In this document: positions 22,266 through 32,056 of the stretch, one piece after another
Layout: every line of letters starts with the position of its first letter
How positions within the stretch are numbered: position 1 is the first letter of the stretch
Assembly: GCF_010499455.1 (NCBI RefSeq)
Contig: NZ_JAAGOH010000011.1
Location: 62,001 to 126,000, forward strand
Direction: 5' to 3'
Source of the DNA: Ideonella livida
Lineage (GTDB): Bacteria; Pseudomonadota; Gammaproteobacteria; Burkholderiales; Burkholderiaceae_C
DNA: 64,000 nucleotides
Made by a program: the position numbers and the translations under genes
The notes under the pieces: model-generated
What the model was told of the DNA's origin: nothing
Databases searched by the model: none
Seen by the model: only the letters and a program-made list of their open reading frames with translations

Positions 22266-22763
22266 TCAGGCCAGGCACAGGATGTTCTGGTCCGCCACCG
22301 CGGGCAGGTAGGCGTCCAGCCGGCCCAGACCCGGCGCCTGCAGGGTCGGGTCCAGACTGAGCAGCGGCACCAGCACAAAGGCACGCTCGGCCAGCCGCGG
22401 GTGCGGCAAAGTCAGCTCCACGGTGTTCAGAACCTGCTGGCCATGCATCAGCAGGTCCAGGTCCAGGGTCCGGGGTGCGTTCGGATACGGGCGCTCACGA
22501 CCATGGTCCAGCTCGATGCGCTGCAGCGCGTGCAGCAGCGCCAACGACGGCAAGGTGGTGCGGATCCGCGCCACGGCATTGAGGTAGTCCGGCCCGCCGG
22601 CGCCTACCGGCGCTGTGCGATAAAAGGCCGAGGCCTGAAGCTGGTCGACCCCCGGCAAGCGCCGAAGGGCCTGGAGTGCCGCCTCCAGCGTGGCCCGGGC
22701 ATCCCCCAGATTGGCCCCTAAGCCGATCCAGGCCGGCTGCACCTCGGGCGCTGCAGCGGTCAT
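22266..22763 (-). CDS. folK: 2-amino-4-hydroxy-6-hydroxymethyldihydropteridine pyrophosphokinase
   Basis: A 165-residue HPPK that transfers pyrophosphate from ATP to the pterin in folate synthesis. Diagnostic blocks are WIGLGANLGDARATL (N-terminal), the middle FYRTAPVGAGGPDYLNAVA and RPYPNAPRTLDLDLLMHG, which contains the two metal-binding Asp. ATG 22763 overlaps the pcnB stop by 4 bp (ATGA). PcnB-FolK adjacency is common in Proteobacteria. It is the last gene of the overlapped operon and is followed by tandem hairpins. Confidence 0.97.
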   Translation of the reverse strand: MTAAAPEVQPAWIGLGANLGDARATLEAALQALRRLPGVDQLQASAFYRTAPVGAGGPDYLNAVARIRTTLPSLALLHALQRIELDHGRERPYPNAPRTLDLDLLMHGQQVLNTVELTLPHPRLAERAFVLVPLLSLDPTLQAPGLGRLDAYLPAVADQNILCLA

Positions 22764-24370
22764 GCCGCAGGACCGGTGTCGCCGCCGCCCTGCCCTGCGG
22801 CCGTCGACTCCACGCGGGCGCCGGCCGGCTTGCGGCGGCGGCGACGGCGCTTGCGTGCCGGCGCTTCGCCGCCGTCGGCAGACGGCGCCTCGGCATCGGC
22901 ATCCGCGTCCTCTGGCTCGTCACCGCCCTCGCCTGCGGGGCGCACCGCCGCATCGCGGACGGCCTCCCGGGCCGGCCGCCGGGTGCGCGGGGCCTGCTCC
23001 CGCACCGCTTCCACCAGGGCCTCGCGCTCACCCTCATCACCCAGCGAGAAGTCTTCCCACCATTCGGCCAAGTCAGCCAGGCCGGACTCGGCATCCGCCC
23101 GCAGGCGCAGGAAGTCGTAGCCGGCCCGGAAACGCGGCTGCTCGACCAGGGTGTAGGGCGATCGGCCACCGCGGCGCTCGAAGCGGGGCTGCATCATCCA
23201 GATGTCCCGCATGTCGGCGGCCAACTTGCCGCGACCGGAAATGTCCCCGATGCGGGCATCGAAGACCGCGTCGATGGCCTGGGACAGCGCCGGCGTGGCG
23301 GGCTCTCCCTGGGCACGGCGCTGCTCCCAGCCCTGCAGCACGTCATGCCACAGCAAGCAGGCCAGCAGGAAGCTTGGGGCAACGGCCTTGCCTTCCTGGA
23401 CCCGGCGGTCGGTGTCCTGCAGCGCCAGCAGGATGAACTTCCAGCGGTCGCTGCCTTCAGGCGCCTGCGCCAGCACGGCATCCAGCACCGGAAACACGCC
23501 GCGGTCCAGCCCGTGGACCTTGAGCTGCGCCACGCTGGCCACAGCATGGCCGGTCTGCAGCAGCTTGACCATCTCATCAAAGAGACGGGAGGCCGGCACG
23601 TTGGCCAGCAAACTGGACATGGCACGGATGGGCTGCTGCGTACGGGCATCGATGGTGAAGCCCAGCTTGGCGGCAAAGCGCACTACACGCAGGATGCGCA
23701 CGGGGTCCTCGCGATAGCGGGTCTCCGGGTCGCCGATCATGCGCAACACTTGGCCCTTGGCATCCTTCAGACCTTGGTGATAGTCGATCACGGTCTGGGT
23801 GCGGGGGTCGTAGTACATGGCGTTGACGGTGAAGTCACGCCGGGCGGCGTCCTCGATCTGGGGACCCCAGACGTTGTCACGCAGCACCCGGCCGCTGGCA
23901 TCGACCGCATGCTGCTTGTGGGCGATGGCGGACTTGGCGGTCTTTTCGTTGCCCTGCACCGGTTCGGCCGCGGCGGGATCCAGGTAGGCGCGGAAGGTGG
24001 AGACTTCGATGACCTCGTGGTCGCGCCCGCGGCCGTGGATCACGTGCACGATCTGGAAGCGACGACCGATGATGAACGCGCGACGGAACAGGGCCTTGAC
24101 CTGCTCCGGCGTGGCGTTGGTGGCCACGTCGAAGTCCTTGGGACGACGTCCGACCAGCAGGTCGCGGACCGCCCCGCCGACGATGTAAGCCTCATAGCCT
24201 GCATCCTGCAGGGTGGTGACCACCTTGACCGCACGGTCATCGAGCAGACGCGGATTGATGCCGTGCTCTGCCACGGGCACTTCCACGCGCTGGCCCAGGG
24301 GAATGCGGACGGGCGCGGGGGTCTGGGCGGCGTCCTTGCCCAGGAGCTTATTGATGAACTTGCGAATCAT
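22760..24370 (-). CDS. pcnB: Poly(A) polymerase I
   Basis: A 536-residue class II nucleotidyltransferase that adds poly(A) tails to RNAs and promotes their decay. The catalytic block YIVGGAVRDLLVGRRPKDFD includes the GG and RxxD signature and the two metal Asp. RRAFIIGRRFQIVHV and the downstream RREDPVRILRVVRFAAKLGF-type head-neck region are typical of PcnB rather than the CCA enzyme. The C-terminus is basic and low complexity (RKRRRRRRKPAG), likely for RNA binding. ATG 24370 overlaps the HAD gene stop by 4 bp; an open frame upstream of it reads into the HAD gene. Confidence 0.95.
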   Translation of the reverse strand: MIRKFINKLLGKDAAQTPAPVRIPLGQRVEVPVAEHGINPRLLDDRAVKVVTTLQDAGYEAYIVGGAVRDLLVGRRPKDFDVATNATPEQVKALFRRAFIIGRRFQIVHVIHGRGRDHEVIEVSTFRAYLDPAAAEPVQGNEKTAKSAIAHKQHAVDASGRVLRDNVWGPQIEDAARRDFTVNAMYYDPRTQTVIDYHQGLKDAKGQVLRMIGDPETRYREDPVRILRVVRFAAKLGFTIDARTQQPIRAMSSLLANVPASRLFDEMVKLLQTGHAVASVAQLKVHGLDRGVFPVLDAVLAQAPEGSDRWKFILLALQDTDRRVQEGKAVAPSFLLACLLWHDVLQGWEQRRAQGEPATPALSQAIDAVFDARIGDISGRGKLAADMRDIWMMQPRFERRGGRSPYTLVEQPRFRAGYDFLRLRADAESGLADLAEWWEDFSLGDEGEREALVEAVREQAPRTRRPAREAVRDAAVRPAGEGGDEPEDADADAEAPSADGGEAPARKRRRRRRKPAGARVESTAAGQGGGDTGPAA

Positions 24371-25041
24371 GGTGTGTCGAACAGGTTCAGGACCTGCCAT
24401 CCGCGCTCGGCCGCGATGCGGGCCAGCGCAGGAGAGGGGTTGGTGGCCACCGGCGTGCGCACCACTTCAAGCAGCGGCAGGTCGTTGGTGGAATCGCTGT
24501 AGAAGTGGACATCCCCGAAGTCATCCAGCGTGCGTCCCTGGTCAGCCAGCCAAGCCTTGACCCGTGCGATCTTCCCGGCCTGGAAGGTAGGCACACCGCG
24601 GATGCTGCCGCTGAACAGGCCATTCTCGGTGCGTTCCAGCTCCACAGCCAGCAGGGTCTGCACCCCGAAGGCGTCGGCGATGGGGCGGGTGACGAACTCA
24701 TTGGTGGCCGTGACGATGGCCACCAGATCACCCGCGCGCTGGTGGCGCGCCACCAGCGCGCGGGCCTGGGGCTGGATCATCGGGAGGATCACCTCGCTCA
24801 TGTAGCGCTCGCGTGCGGCCAGGGCCTGCTCCAGAGGCCGTTGACGCCAGACGGCGGTGGCGAACTCAATGTAGTCGGCCAACACCAGCGTGCCCGCCAT
24901 GTAGTGCGCATAGAACTCGTCGTTGCGGGCACGCCAGGCGGCCCCATCGGCCCAGCCGATGTCCACCATGAACTGCCCAAAGGCATGGTCGGAGTCGCCT
25001 GGAAGCAGGGTGCCGTCCAGGTCAAACAGGGCGAGATTCAT
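24367..25041 (-). CDS. HAD superfamily subfamily IB phosphatase (SerB-like)
   Basis: A 224-residue HAD phosphatase. Motif I is FDLDGTLLPGD (Asp nucleophile and acid), motif II is the Thr in VTATNEF, and motif III/IV is the Lys in QAGKIARVK followed by HFYSDSTNDLPLLE. This HAD-IB layout with a helical cap matches SerB-like phosphatases often annotated as phosphoserine phosphatase-like; the substrate is unknown. ATG 25041 was chosen over an in-frame TTG two codons earlier. It is 2 bp after hda and overlaps pcnB by 4 bp, so it is embedded in the operon. Confidence 0.9.
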   Translation of the reverse strand: MNLALFDLDGTLLPGDSDHAFGQFMVDIGWADGAAWRARNDEFYAHYMAGTLVLADYIEFATAVWRQRPLEQALAARERYMSEVILPMIQPQARALVARHQRAGDLVAIVTATNEFVTRPIADAFGVQTLLAVELERTENGLFSGSIRGVPTFQAGKIARVKAWLADQGRTLDDFGDVHFYSDSTNDLPLLEVVRTPVATNPSPALARIAAERGWQVLNLFDTP

Positions 25042-25043
25042 CC

Positions 25044-25712
25044 TCAAGGTCCTTCTTCGGCCAGCATCCGGCGCAGCAGCGGCACAGTCATCGCGCGCCC
25101 CTCAGCCAGGGAGAAACGCTCCAGGCGCCTGACCAGGGCCTGCAGGCTGGCCAGGTCGCGCGCATGGTGGGTGAACAAGTGGTCAAGCAGTTCGGTCGGC
25201 AGGCTCAGGCCCTGCCTCAGGGCGTCACGTTGCAACACCTGCCGCATCTGGGCCTCGGACAGCGGGTGCACGGCGTACACGGGCCCCCAGCCCAAGCGGG
25301 TGCGCAGGTCCTCACGCACCGGCAGATCCACCGGCGGCATCCGCCCCGCCGACACCATCTGCACGCCATGGGCGGCCGCCTCGATGAAGAGGGTGAAGGC
25401 GGCGTGCTGGTGATCGGGATCCAGACGCTCGGCGCCATCCAGCACGATCAGGGCCAGGCCAGGGCTGACCTCCCAGGGCAGTCCCTGCCGGGCGTCAAAC
25501 CAGGCCGCACGGCCACCGGCGAGCTGGACCTCGTTGACCAGGGCCGACAGCAGATACGTCTTACCGACGCCCGCAGGCCCCCACAGGTATACCGGCGGTC
25601 CCGGCCACGCGAGGTCACGCAAGCCATGCAGCACTTCGGCATTGGCCCCAAGCACGAAGTCCGACAGCCGCGGGGACTCCTCGAACGCGATGGGCAGTGG
25701 CAGCTGTTTCAT
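25044..25712 (-). CDS. hda: DnaA regulatory inactivator Hda
   Basis: A 222-residue AAA+ protein homologous to DnaA domain III, lacking the DNA-binding domain IV. Its Walker A is LWGPAGVGKTYLLSAL and Walker B is ALIVLDGAERL (the acidic pair is DG, slightly degenerate). The N-terminus MKQLPLPIAFEE contains the QLPL(P) clamp-binding motif with which Hda engages the beta clamp to trigger ATP hydrolysis by DnaA. It should restrain re-initiation of replication. ATG 25712 overlaps the permease stop by 4 bp. Confidence 0.93.
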   Translation of the reverse strand: MKQLPLPIAFEESPRLSDFVLGANAEVLHGLRDLAWPGPPVYLWGPAGVGKTYLLSALVNEVQLAGGRAAWFDARQGLPWEVSPGLALIVLDGAERLDPDHQHAAFTLFIEAAAHGVQMVSAGRMPPVDLPVREDLRTRLGWGPVYAVHPLSEAQMRQVLQRDALRQGLSLPTELLDHLFTHHARDLASLQALVRRLERFSLAEGRAMTVPLLRRMLAEEGP

Positions 25713-26770
25713 CCCTGGTACAGACGGCTCGACAGATACATGCAGGTCAGCCGGCGCCAGGCCACCAGGGCAACGGCCGACACGGGCAGCGCCACGAGGA
25801 CGCCAACAAATCCCAGAAGATGGCCAAAGGCCATCAGGGCGAAGATCACTGCCAGCGGACTCAGGCCGACGCGCTCGCCCACCAGACGGGGCGTGAGCAC
25901 AAAACTCTCCAGCAACTGGCCCAGCCCATAAACCACCGCCACCGACAGCAGGCCGTACCAGCCGCCGAACTGCAGCAGGCCCGCCATCAGGGCCAGCAGC
26001 AACCCGAGGCCGAAACCCACATACGGGATGAAGACCGCCAGCCCGGTGAACACCCCTACCGGCAGCGCCAAGTCAAAACCCGCCAGGGCCAGACCTGAGG
26101 TGTAGAAGGCTGACAGGGCCAGCATCACCATGAGCTGGCCGCGCAGGTACTGGCCTAACACCTCATCGGCTTCCGCCAGAAAACTGTCCACCGCCTGGCG
26201 GTGCCGCGGCGGGATCAACCCCAACCAGCGTGCCACCAACCGCGGCCAGTCCATCAGCAGGAAGAACAGCACCACGGGCACCAAAAAGAGATTGCCCAGC
26301 AGTGCCAACAACAGGCTGCCCCCCAGACGCACCGAACTCAGCACCGTGGCCAGCCACTCCTCGAGGTTGCCATCCAGGGCCTTGAGCACCAGGGCCTTGA
26401 GCGATGCCACGTCCAGTCGCACCTGAACCCCCCAGGCAGCCAACACGGGCTGCAGCTGCGTGCCCATGCGCTCGACCAACAGTGGCACCTGCTGGCGCAG
26501 CAGCGGCAACTCCTTGGACAGGATGGGGACCACCAGCAGCAGCAACGCGGCCAGCACCAGCAGGGCCAGCACAACCACGCCCACAACGGCCAGCACCCTG
26601 GGCACACGCCGGTGGACCAGCCGCTCCACCGCGGGATGCAGCACATAAGCCAACACCGCTGCGACCACAAAGGGCGCCATCACCGGTGCCAACAGCCAGA
26701 TGAGCGTGACCAGCACCAGCGCGATGGCCAGCCAGCCCAGGGACTGGCGCTGGGTCGGGGTCAGGTTCAT
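25709..26770 (-). CDS. AI-2E family transporter (PerM-like permease)
   Basis: A 353-residue membrane protein with seven to eight hydrophobic segments. The N-terminal pair starts TPTQRQSLGWLAIALVLVTL, and the central large hydrophilic loop and terminal helices fit the PF01594 (AI-2E transporter/PerM/TqsA) family. Function is not settled: members export autoinducer-2 or act as cation/proton exchangers. ATG 26770 lies 62 bp after a minus-strand CTAGAAT (26829-26835) that could be its -10 box. It starts the tightly overlapped run permease-hda-HAD-pcnB-folK. Confidence 0.9.
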   Translation of the reverse strand: MNLTPTQRQSLGWLAIALVLVTLIWLLAPVMAPFVVAAVLAYVLHPAVERLVHRRVPRVLAVVGVVVLALLVLAALLLLVVPILSKELPLLRQQVPLLVERMGTQLQPVLAAWGVQVRLDVASLKALVLKALDGNLEEWLATVLSSVRLGGSLLLALLGNLFLVPVVLFFLLMDWPRLVARWLGLIPPRHRQAVDSFLAEADEVLGQYLRGQLMVMLALSAFYTSGLALAGFDLALPVGVFTGLAVFIPYVGFGLGLLLALMAGLLQFGGWYGLLSVAVVYGLGQLLESFVLTPRLVGERVGLSPLAVIFALMAFGHLLGFVGVLVALPVSAVALVAWRRLTCMYLSSRLYQG

Positions 26771-26828
26771 CGAAATTCTCCCAGGGGTGCGCCACGCAGC
26801 GTCGGCCTTCCCGGCGCCACGGCCCCGA

Positions 26829-26835
26829 ATTCTAG
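26829..26835 (-). promoter_or_regulatory. CTAGAAT element upstream of the permease-hda operon
   Basis: A minus-strand CTAGAAT, resembling a -10 box, lies about 60 bp before the permease start and about 30 bp beyond the murJ stop. No strong -35 was found. The same element recurs upstream of other genes in this window. Confidence 0.35.
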
Positions 26836-26865
26836 GAGCGCCCCTGACATGCGCCGCCGACCGCC

Positions 26866-28422
<1,557 letters not shown>

Positions 28423-28523
28423 GCAGGAGCGGGGTCGGGCCCGCTGCCGGGGAGCAGGCCGGCACCGGCAGGTCAAAAAGGGACAGATTATAGGAAGGCT
28501 GCGGCAGGCCCGTCCCTGCTGCC

Positions 28524-28552
28524 TTGCCGTCGCCTTTTGCACATGCTATACT
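28524..28552 (+). promoter_or_regulatory. Promoter of rpsT
   Basis: TTGCCG (28524-28529) and TATACT (28547-28552) are separated by exactly 17 bp, a good housekeeping promoter about 33 bp upstream of the rpsT start, giving a short leader. Confidence 0.75.
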
Positions 28553-28585
28553 CGACGGTCTTTTCCACCTGGACCCAATACAAGC

Positions 28586-28882
28586 ATGGCAACCTCTTCC
28601 AAAGCCAAGAAGCGCACCGTGCGCCTGGCCTCGGGCCGCAAGCGCGCCCGCCAGGACGTCAAGCTCAACGCGGCCAATTCGTCGCTGCGCTCGAAGTTCC
28701 GCACCTCGATCAAGAACGTCCTGAAGGCCGTGGCCTCGGGCGACAAGAGCAAGGCCACCGATCTGTTCAAGACGGCCCAAGGCGTGATCGACTCGATCGC
28801 CGACAAGGGCATCTTCCACAAGAACAAGGCTGCTCGCCACAAGAGCCGCCTGTCGGCCAAGATCAAGGCGCTGGCTGCCTGA
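28586..28882 (+). CDS. rpsT: 30S ribosomal protein S20
   Basis: A 98-residue, strongly basic S20 with [20 protein letters not shown] at the start and the family-typical helical bundle, ending [20 protein letters not shown]. It binds 16S rRNA early in 30S assembly. It is transcribed alone from a strong promoter and has a rho-independent terminator 19 bp after the stop. It is divergent from murJ. Confidence 0.98.
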   Translation: MATSSKAKKRTVRLASGRKRARQDVKLNAANSSLRSKFRTSIKNVLKAVASGDKSKATDLFKTAQGVIDSIADKGIFHKNKAARHKSRLSAKIKALAA

Positions 28883-28900
28883 TAAGCCGTTCCGGGTGGT

Positions 28901-28929
28901 AAAAGGGCTCGCGATCGCGGGCCCTTTTT
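28901..28929 (+). terminator. Rho-independent terminator of rpsT
   Basis: GGGCTCGCG (28905-28913) and CGCGGGCCC (28916-28924) pair across a 2-nt loop with one T-G wobble, preceded by AAAA and followed by TTTTT. Confidence 0.85.
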
Positions 28930-29134
28930 CATTCTCAAGCCTCCGCGCAGCAGCCGGAGCTTCTTGCACGCCACATTCCTGACCGACGCCCTGCGGCCAG
29001 CTCCTCAGCGGTCTGAGTGGAGCCCCGCCCTCCGGCAGGAATGAAGGCGATCCTCAGCGGAACTGAGGCCGGCATCCTGCCGCTCCCCCAGCGCCCGCCG
29101 ACTGCCACCCCGTCACGAGGCGGCACCCAGCGCC
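28930..29134. other. Intergenic region between rpsT terminator and DUF3579 gene
   Basis: About 205 bp with no credible coding frame, RNA gene or strong repeat. It is GC-rich like coding DNA. The only small open frames are uncharacteristic, so I leave it unannotated. Confidence 0.3.
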
Positions 29135-29473
29135 TCAGGCGGCGCCACGCCCTTCGCCCGGCCCTTCGGGCAGCAGGCAGGCTTCCGTCACCTGGAGGCC
29201 GTTGTCCCGCGCGAAATTCATCACGAAGTCCCACGCCATGGGCTCGATGTCGCGCAAGCGCTCGTTGACGATCACGCACTTCACCCCGTTGATGACCCGC
29301 GGCACACAGTAAGGCGAGTAGCCGATGTAAGCCCCGATGCCCCCCTTGACGCCGCCCGGGCGGAAGCAGGACATGGCACCCGCCAGCCGCTCCGCCCAGT
29401 CGCTCGGACGGAAGGTGCGCCCTTCCTTGGTCAGGCCCTGGATGAAGACTTCACGCGGCTTGGAGGCAGACAT
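29135..29473 (-). CDS. DUF3579 protein
   Basis: A 112-residue soluble protein matching DUF3579: EVFIQGLTKEGRTFRPSDWA, AGAMSCFRPGG and YSPYCVPRVINGVKCVIVNE are the conserved blocks. The family is found mainly in Betaproteobacteria, close to argD/argF, and has no assigned function. ATG 29473 (MSASKPREVF) was chosen because family members start at about this point; an upstream ATG at 29518 would add a Cys-rich, unrelated leader. It is divergent from argD. The consistent arginine-gene neighbourhood suggests a link with arginine metabolism (inference). Confidence 0.88.
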   Translation of the reverse strand: MSASKPREVFIQGLTKEGRTFRPSDWAERLAGAMSCFRPGGVKGGIGAYIGYSPYCVPRVINGVKCVIVNERLRDIEPMAWDFVMNFARDNGLQVTEACLLPEGPGEGRGAA

Positions 29474-29666
29474 GTACGGCAGCGATGGCGGAACGCAAGA
29501 ACAACAGGACCACGGCATGACGCCGTGCGCATCGTCAATGCCTCGATCCGTGTTTCAGATGGCGACAAAGCGGTGCGTATTGTGCCTTCTCCCTGCTGCA
29601 CCGCAGCACGAACCGCAGCACAGCCTAGGGCCACCCCGGCGTTTTCGGCCGACTTGCCCCAGGCCT

Positions 29667-29672
29667 TAGAAT
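29667..29672 (+). promoter_or_regulatory. Possible -10 box for argD
   Basis: TAGAAT (29667-29672), with only a weak -35 region upstream. If used, transcription would start at about 29679, right at the foot of the hairpin at 29681-29710. Confidence 0.4.
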
Positions 29673-29680
29673 TTGTTAGG

Positions 29681-29721
29681 GCTGACCGCGCGGCTCACCG
29701 CGGGGTCAGCTCTTTTCTTTT
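29681..29721 (+). terminator. Hairpin plus U-rich tract in the argD leader
   Basis: GCTGACC (29681-29687) pairs with GGTCAGC (29704-29710), and CGCGG (29689-29693) pairs with CCGCG (29698-29702), giving a 12-bp stem with one mismatch and a 4-nt loop, followed by TCTTTTCTTTT. It looks like a rho-independent terminator, but it lies between the likely argD promoter and the argD gene, so it may be an attenuator. Confidence 0.6.
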
Positions 29722-29778
29722 CGTGTCCAGCCACCGGCCGGGCACGCCCCTGACTTGATGACCCACCGGAGTCTTTGG

Positions 29779-30975
29779 ATGACTGCCTCGATGCCCCATG
29801 TGATGAACACCTATGGCCGACTGCCGATCGCGCTGTCGCACGGCCAGGGCTGCCACGTCTGGGATACCGAGGGCCGACGTTATTTGGACGGCTTGGGCGG
29901 CATCGCCGTCAACACCCTGGGCCACAACCACCCCAAGCTGGTCCCAGCCCTGCAGGAGCAGATCAGCCGCCTGATCCACGCCTCCAACTACTACGAGAGC
30001 CCGCTGCAGGAGGCCCTTGCCCAGCAGCTTTGTGCACTGTCGGGGCTGTCCTCGGCCTTCTTCTGCTCCACCGGCCTGGAGGCCAACGAAGCGGCATTGA
30101 AGCTGGCCCGCAAGTTTGGCCATGACAAGGGCATCGAGCGGCCTGAGGTCATCGTCTTCGAAAAGGCTTTCCATGGACGATCGATCGCCACCCTGAGCGC
30201 CACAGGCAACCCCAAGGTACAGGCTGGATTCGGCCCCCTGGTTGAAGGCTTTGTGCGTGTACCGCTCAACGATGCGCAAGCCCTGCGCGAGGTGGCGCGC
30301 CAGCGCCCCAACGTGGTGGCGGTCTTCCTGGAGACCATCCAGGGCGAAGGCGGCATCCATACGGCCCGCTGGGATTACCTGCGTGAGGTGCGGCAGATCT
30401 GCGACCAGCAGAACTGGCTGCTGATGCTTGACGAGGTCCAGTGCGGCGTGGGCCGCACCGGCAAATGGTTCGCCCACCAATGGGCGGGCGTGCTGCCGGA
30501 CGTCATGCCCCTGGCCAAGGGACTGGGCTCTGGCGTCCCCATCGGGGCGGTGGTCGTGGGCGAGAAGGCCCGCCACATCTTCGGCCCTGGCAACCATGGC
30601 ACGACCTTCGGCGGCAATCCACTGTCGATGCGCGCTGGCCTGGAAACCCTGCGCATCATGCAGGAGGACGGCGTAATGGAAAACGCAGCCCGTGTGGGCA
30701 CCCACCTCAAGGCCGGCCTGCAGTCGGCCCTGGCGGGCACCGCCGGTGTGCTTGAGGTGCGCGGCGAAGGCCTGATGCTCGGCATCGAGCTTGATCGTCC
30801 TTGCGGTGTGATCCTGACCCGCGCCATGGAAGCGGGGCTGCTGCTCTCGGTCACGGCTGACAGCGTGGTGCGTCTGGTGCCCCCCTTGATCCTGACCATG
30901 GCCGAAGCCGACGAGATCATCGGCATCCTGGTGCCCGTCATCCAGCAATTCCTCGCCGAAACCCCTGCCGCATGA
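29779..30975 (+). CDS. argD: Acetylornithine aminotransferase (class III, ArgD-type)
   Basis: A 398-residue PLP-dependent class III aminotransferase. It should convert N-acetylglutamate semialdehyde to N-acetylornithine in arginine synthesis. Motifs include GRRYLDGLGGIAVNTLGHNH, AFFCSTGLEANEAALKLARK (PLP phosphate region), LMLDEVQCGVGRTGKWF (Asp binding the PLP pyridine N) and MPLAKGLGSGVPIGAVV (the Schiff-base Lys). I chose ATG 29779, which has GGAG 7 bp upstream, over ATG 29758; both give the same family fit. Its stop overlaps a possible early argF start, so argD-argF form an operon. The leader has a hairpin/U-tract that may attenuate transcription. Confidence 0.93.
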   Translation: MTASMPHVMNTYGRLPIALSHGQGCHVWDTEGRRYLDGLGGIAVNTLGHNHPKLVPALQEQISRLIHASNYYESPLQEALAQQLCALSGLSSAFFCSTGLEANEAALKLARKFGHDKGIERPEVIVFEKAFHGRSIATLSATGNPKVQAGFGPLVEGFVRVPLNDAQALREVARQRPNVVAVFLETIQGEGGIHTARWDYLREVRQICDQQNWLLMLDEVQCGVGRTGKWFAHQWAGVLPDVMPLAKGLGSGVPIGAVVVGEKARHIFGPGNHGTTFGGNPLSMRAGLETLRIMQEDGVMENAARVGTHLKAGLQSALAGTAGVLEVRGEGLMLGIELDRPCGVILTRAMEAGLLLSVTADSVVRLVPPLILTMAEADEIIGILVPVIQQFLAETPAA

Positions 30976-30992
30976 AACCGGGATACAGCCTC

Positions 30993-31934
30993 ATGAAGCA
31001 CTACCTCCAGTTCAAGGATTTCCGGGCCGAGGAGTACGCCTACCTGTTCGAGCGCGCCCGCATCATCAAGAGCCGCTTCAAGAACTACGAGCGCTACACC
31101 CCCCTGAGCGACCGCACCCTGGCCATGATCTTCGAGAAGGCCAGCACCCGCACCCGCGTCAGCTTCGAGGCGGGCATGTACCAGATGGGCGGCTCGGTGG
31201 TGCACCTGACCACCGGGGACAGCCAGCTCGGCCGCTCTGAGCCCATCGAGGACAGCGCCCGCGTCATCAGCCGCATGGTTGACCTGGTGATGATCCGCAC
31301 CTTCGGCCAGGACAAACTCAACCGCTTCGCCGCCCACAGCCGCGTGCCGGTGATCAATGGCCTGACCAACGAGTTCCACCCCTGCCAGATCCTGGCCGAT
31401 CTGTTCACCTACCTGGAACACCGCGCGCCGGTGGGCGCCAAGGGCTATGACCTGGACTGCCTCAAGGGCAAGGTGGTGGCCTGGGTGGGCGACGGCAACA
31501 ACATGGCCAACACCTGGCTGCAGGCTGCCGAGATCCTGGGCTTCACGGTGCATGTCAGCACGCCAAGCGGCTACGAGGTGGATGCCAAGGTCGCCGGCAT
31601 CTCCAACCCAGATTGCTTCAAGGTCTTCAAGAACCCGCTGGACGCCTGCCGCGGCGCCCACCTGGTGACCACCGATGTATGGACCAGCATGGGCTACGAG
31701 GCGGAAAACGAAGCCCGCCTCAAGGCCTTTGCCGACTGGTGCGTGGATGCCGAGATGATGGCTGCCGCACAGCCAGACGCCCTGTTCATGCACTGCCTGC
31801 CTGCCCACCGGGGTGAGGAGGTCACGGCCGAGGTGATCGACGGCCCGCAGTCGGTGGTGTGGGATGAGGCCGAGAACCGCATGCATGTGCAGAAGGCACT
31901 CATGGAGTACCTGCTGCTGGGACGCATTGGCTGA
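30993..31934 (+). CDS. argF: Ornithine carbamoyltransferase
   Basis: A 313-residue anabolic OTCase making citrulline from ornithine and carbamoyl phosphate. EKASTRTRVSFEAGMYQMGG contains the STRTR carbamoyl phosphate motif, NGLTNEFHPCQILADLFTYL the HPxQ motif and ALFMHCLPAHRGEEV the HCLP motif with the active-site Cys. I prefer ATG 30993 (MKHYLQFKDF), which matches family N-termini. An ATG at 30972 would create a 4-bp ATGA overlap with argD and add seven residues, so coupling from that start is possible. It is the second gene of the argDF operon. Confidence 0.96.
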   Translation: MKHYLQFKDFRAEEYAYLFERARIIKSRFKNYERYTPLSDRTLAMIFEKASTRTRVSFEAGMYQMGGSVVHLTTGDSQLGRSEPIEDSARVISRMVDLVMIRTFGQDKLNRFAAHSRVPVINGLTNEFHPCQILADLFTYLEHRAPVGAKGYDLDCLKGKVVAWVGDGNNMANTWLQAAEILGFTVHVSTPSGYEVDAKVAGISNPDCFKVFKNPLDACRGAHLVTTDVWTSMGYEAENEARLKAFADWCVDAEMMAAAQPDALFMHCLPAHRGEEVTAEVIDGPQSVVWDEAENRMHVQKALMEYLLLGRIG

Positions 31935-32056
31935 ACGCCACGCCGCCGGCGCCGCACCAGCCCGCCACACCGGGGGACGCCCAAGCGCCACCGCCGGACG
32001 GACAGGCTATCGTCAGGCGGGCGGCGCATGCTCGCCACGAGGAGACAAGACAAGAC

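Larger units (their letters stand above)
29474..29778. other. Divergent DUF3579-argD region
   Basis: About 305 bp without a credible gene. It holds a possible plus-strand -10 (TAGAAT, 29667-29672), the hairpin and U-rich tract at 29681-29721 and the argD ribosome-binding site. The left half, upstream of the DUF3579 gene, shows no recognisable promoter. Confidence 0.4.

Noticed and set aside
29337-29758. Small plus-strand frames in the DUF3579-argD region as an arginine leader peptide
   Set aside because: None has a run of Arg codons, a ribosome-binding site or a position coupled to the hairpin.
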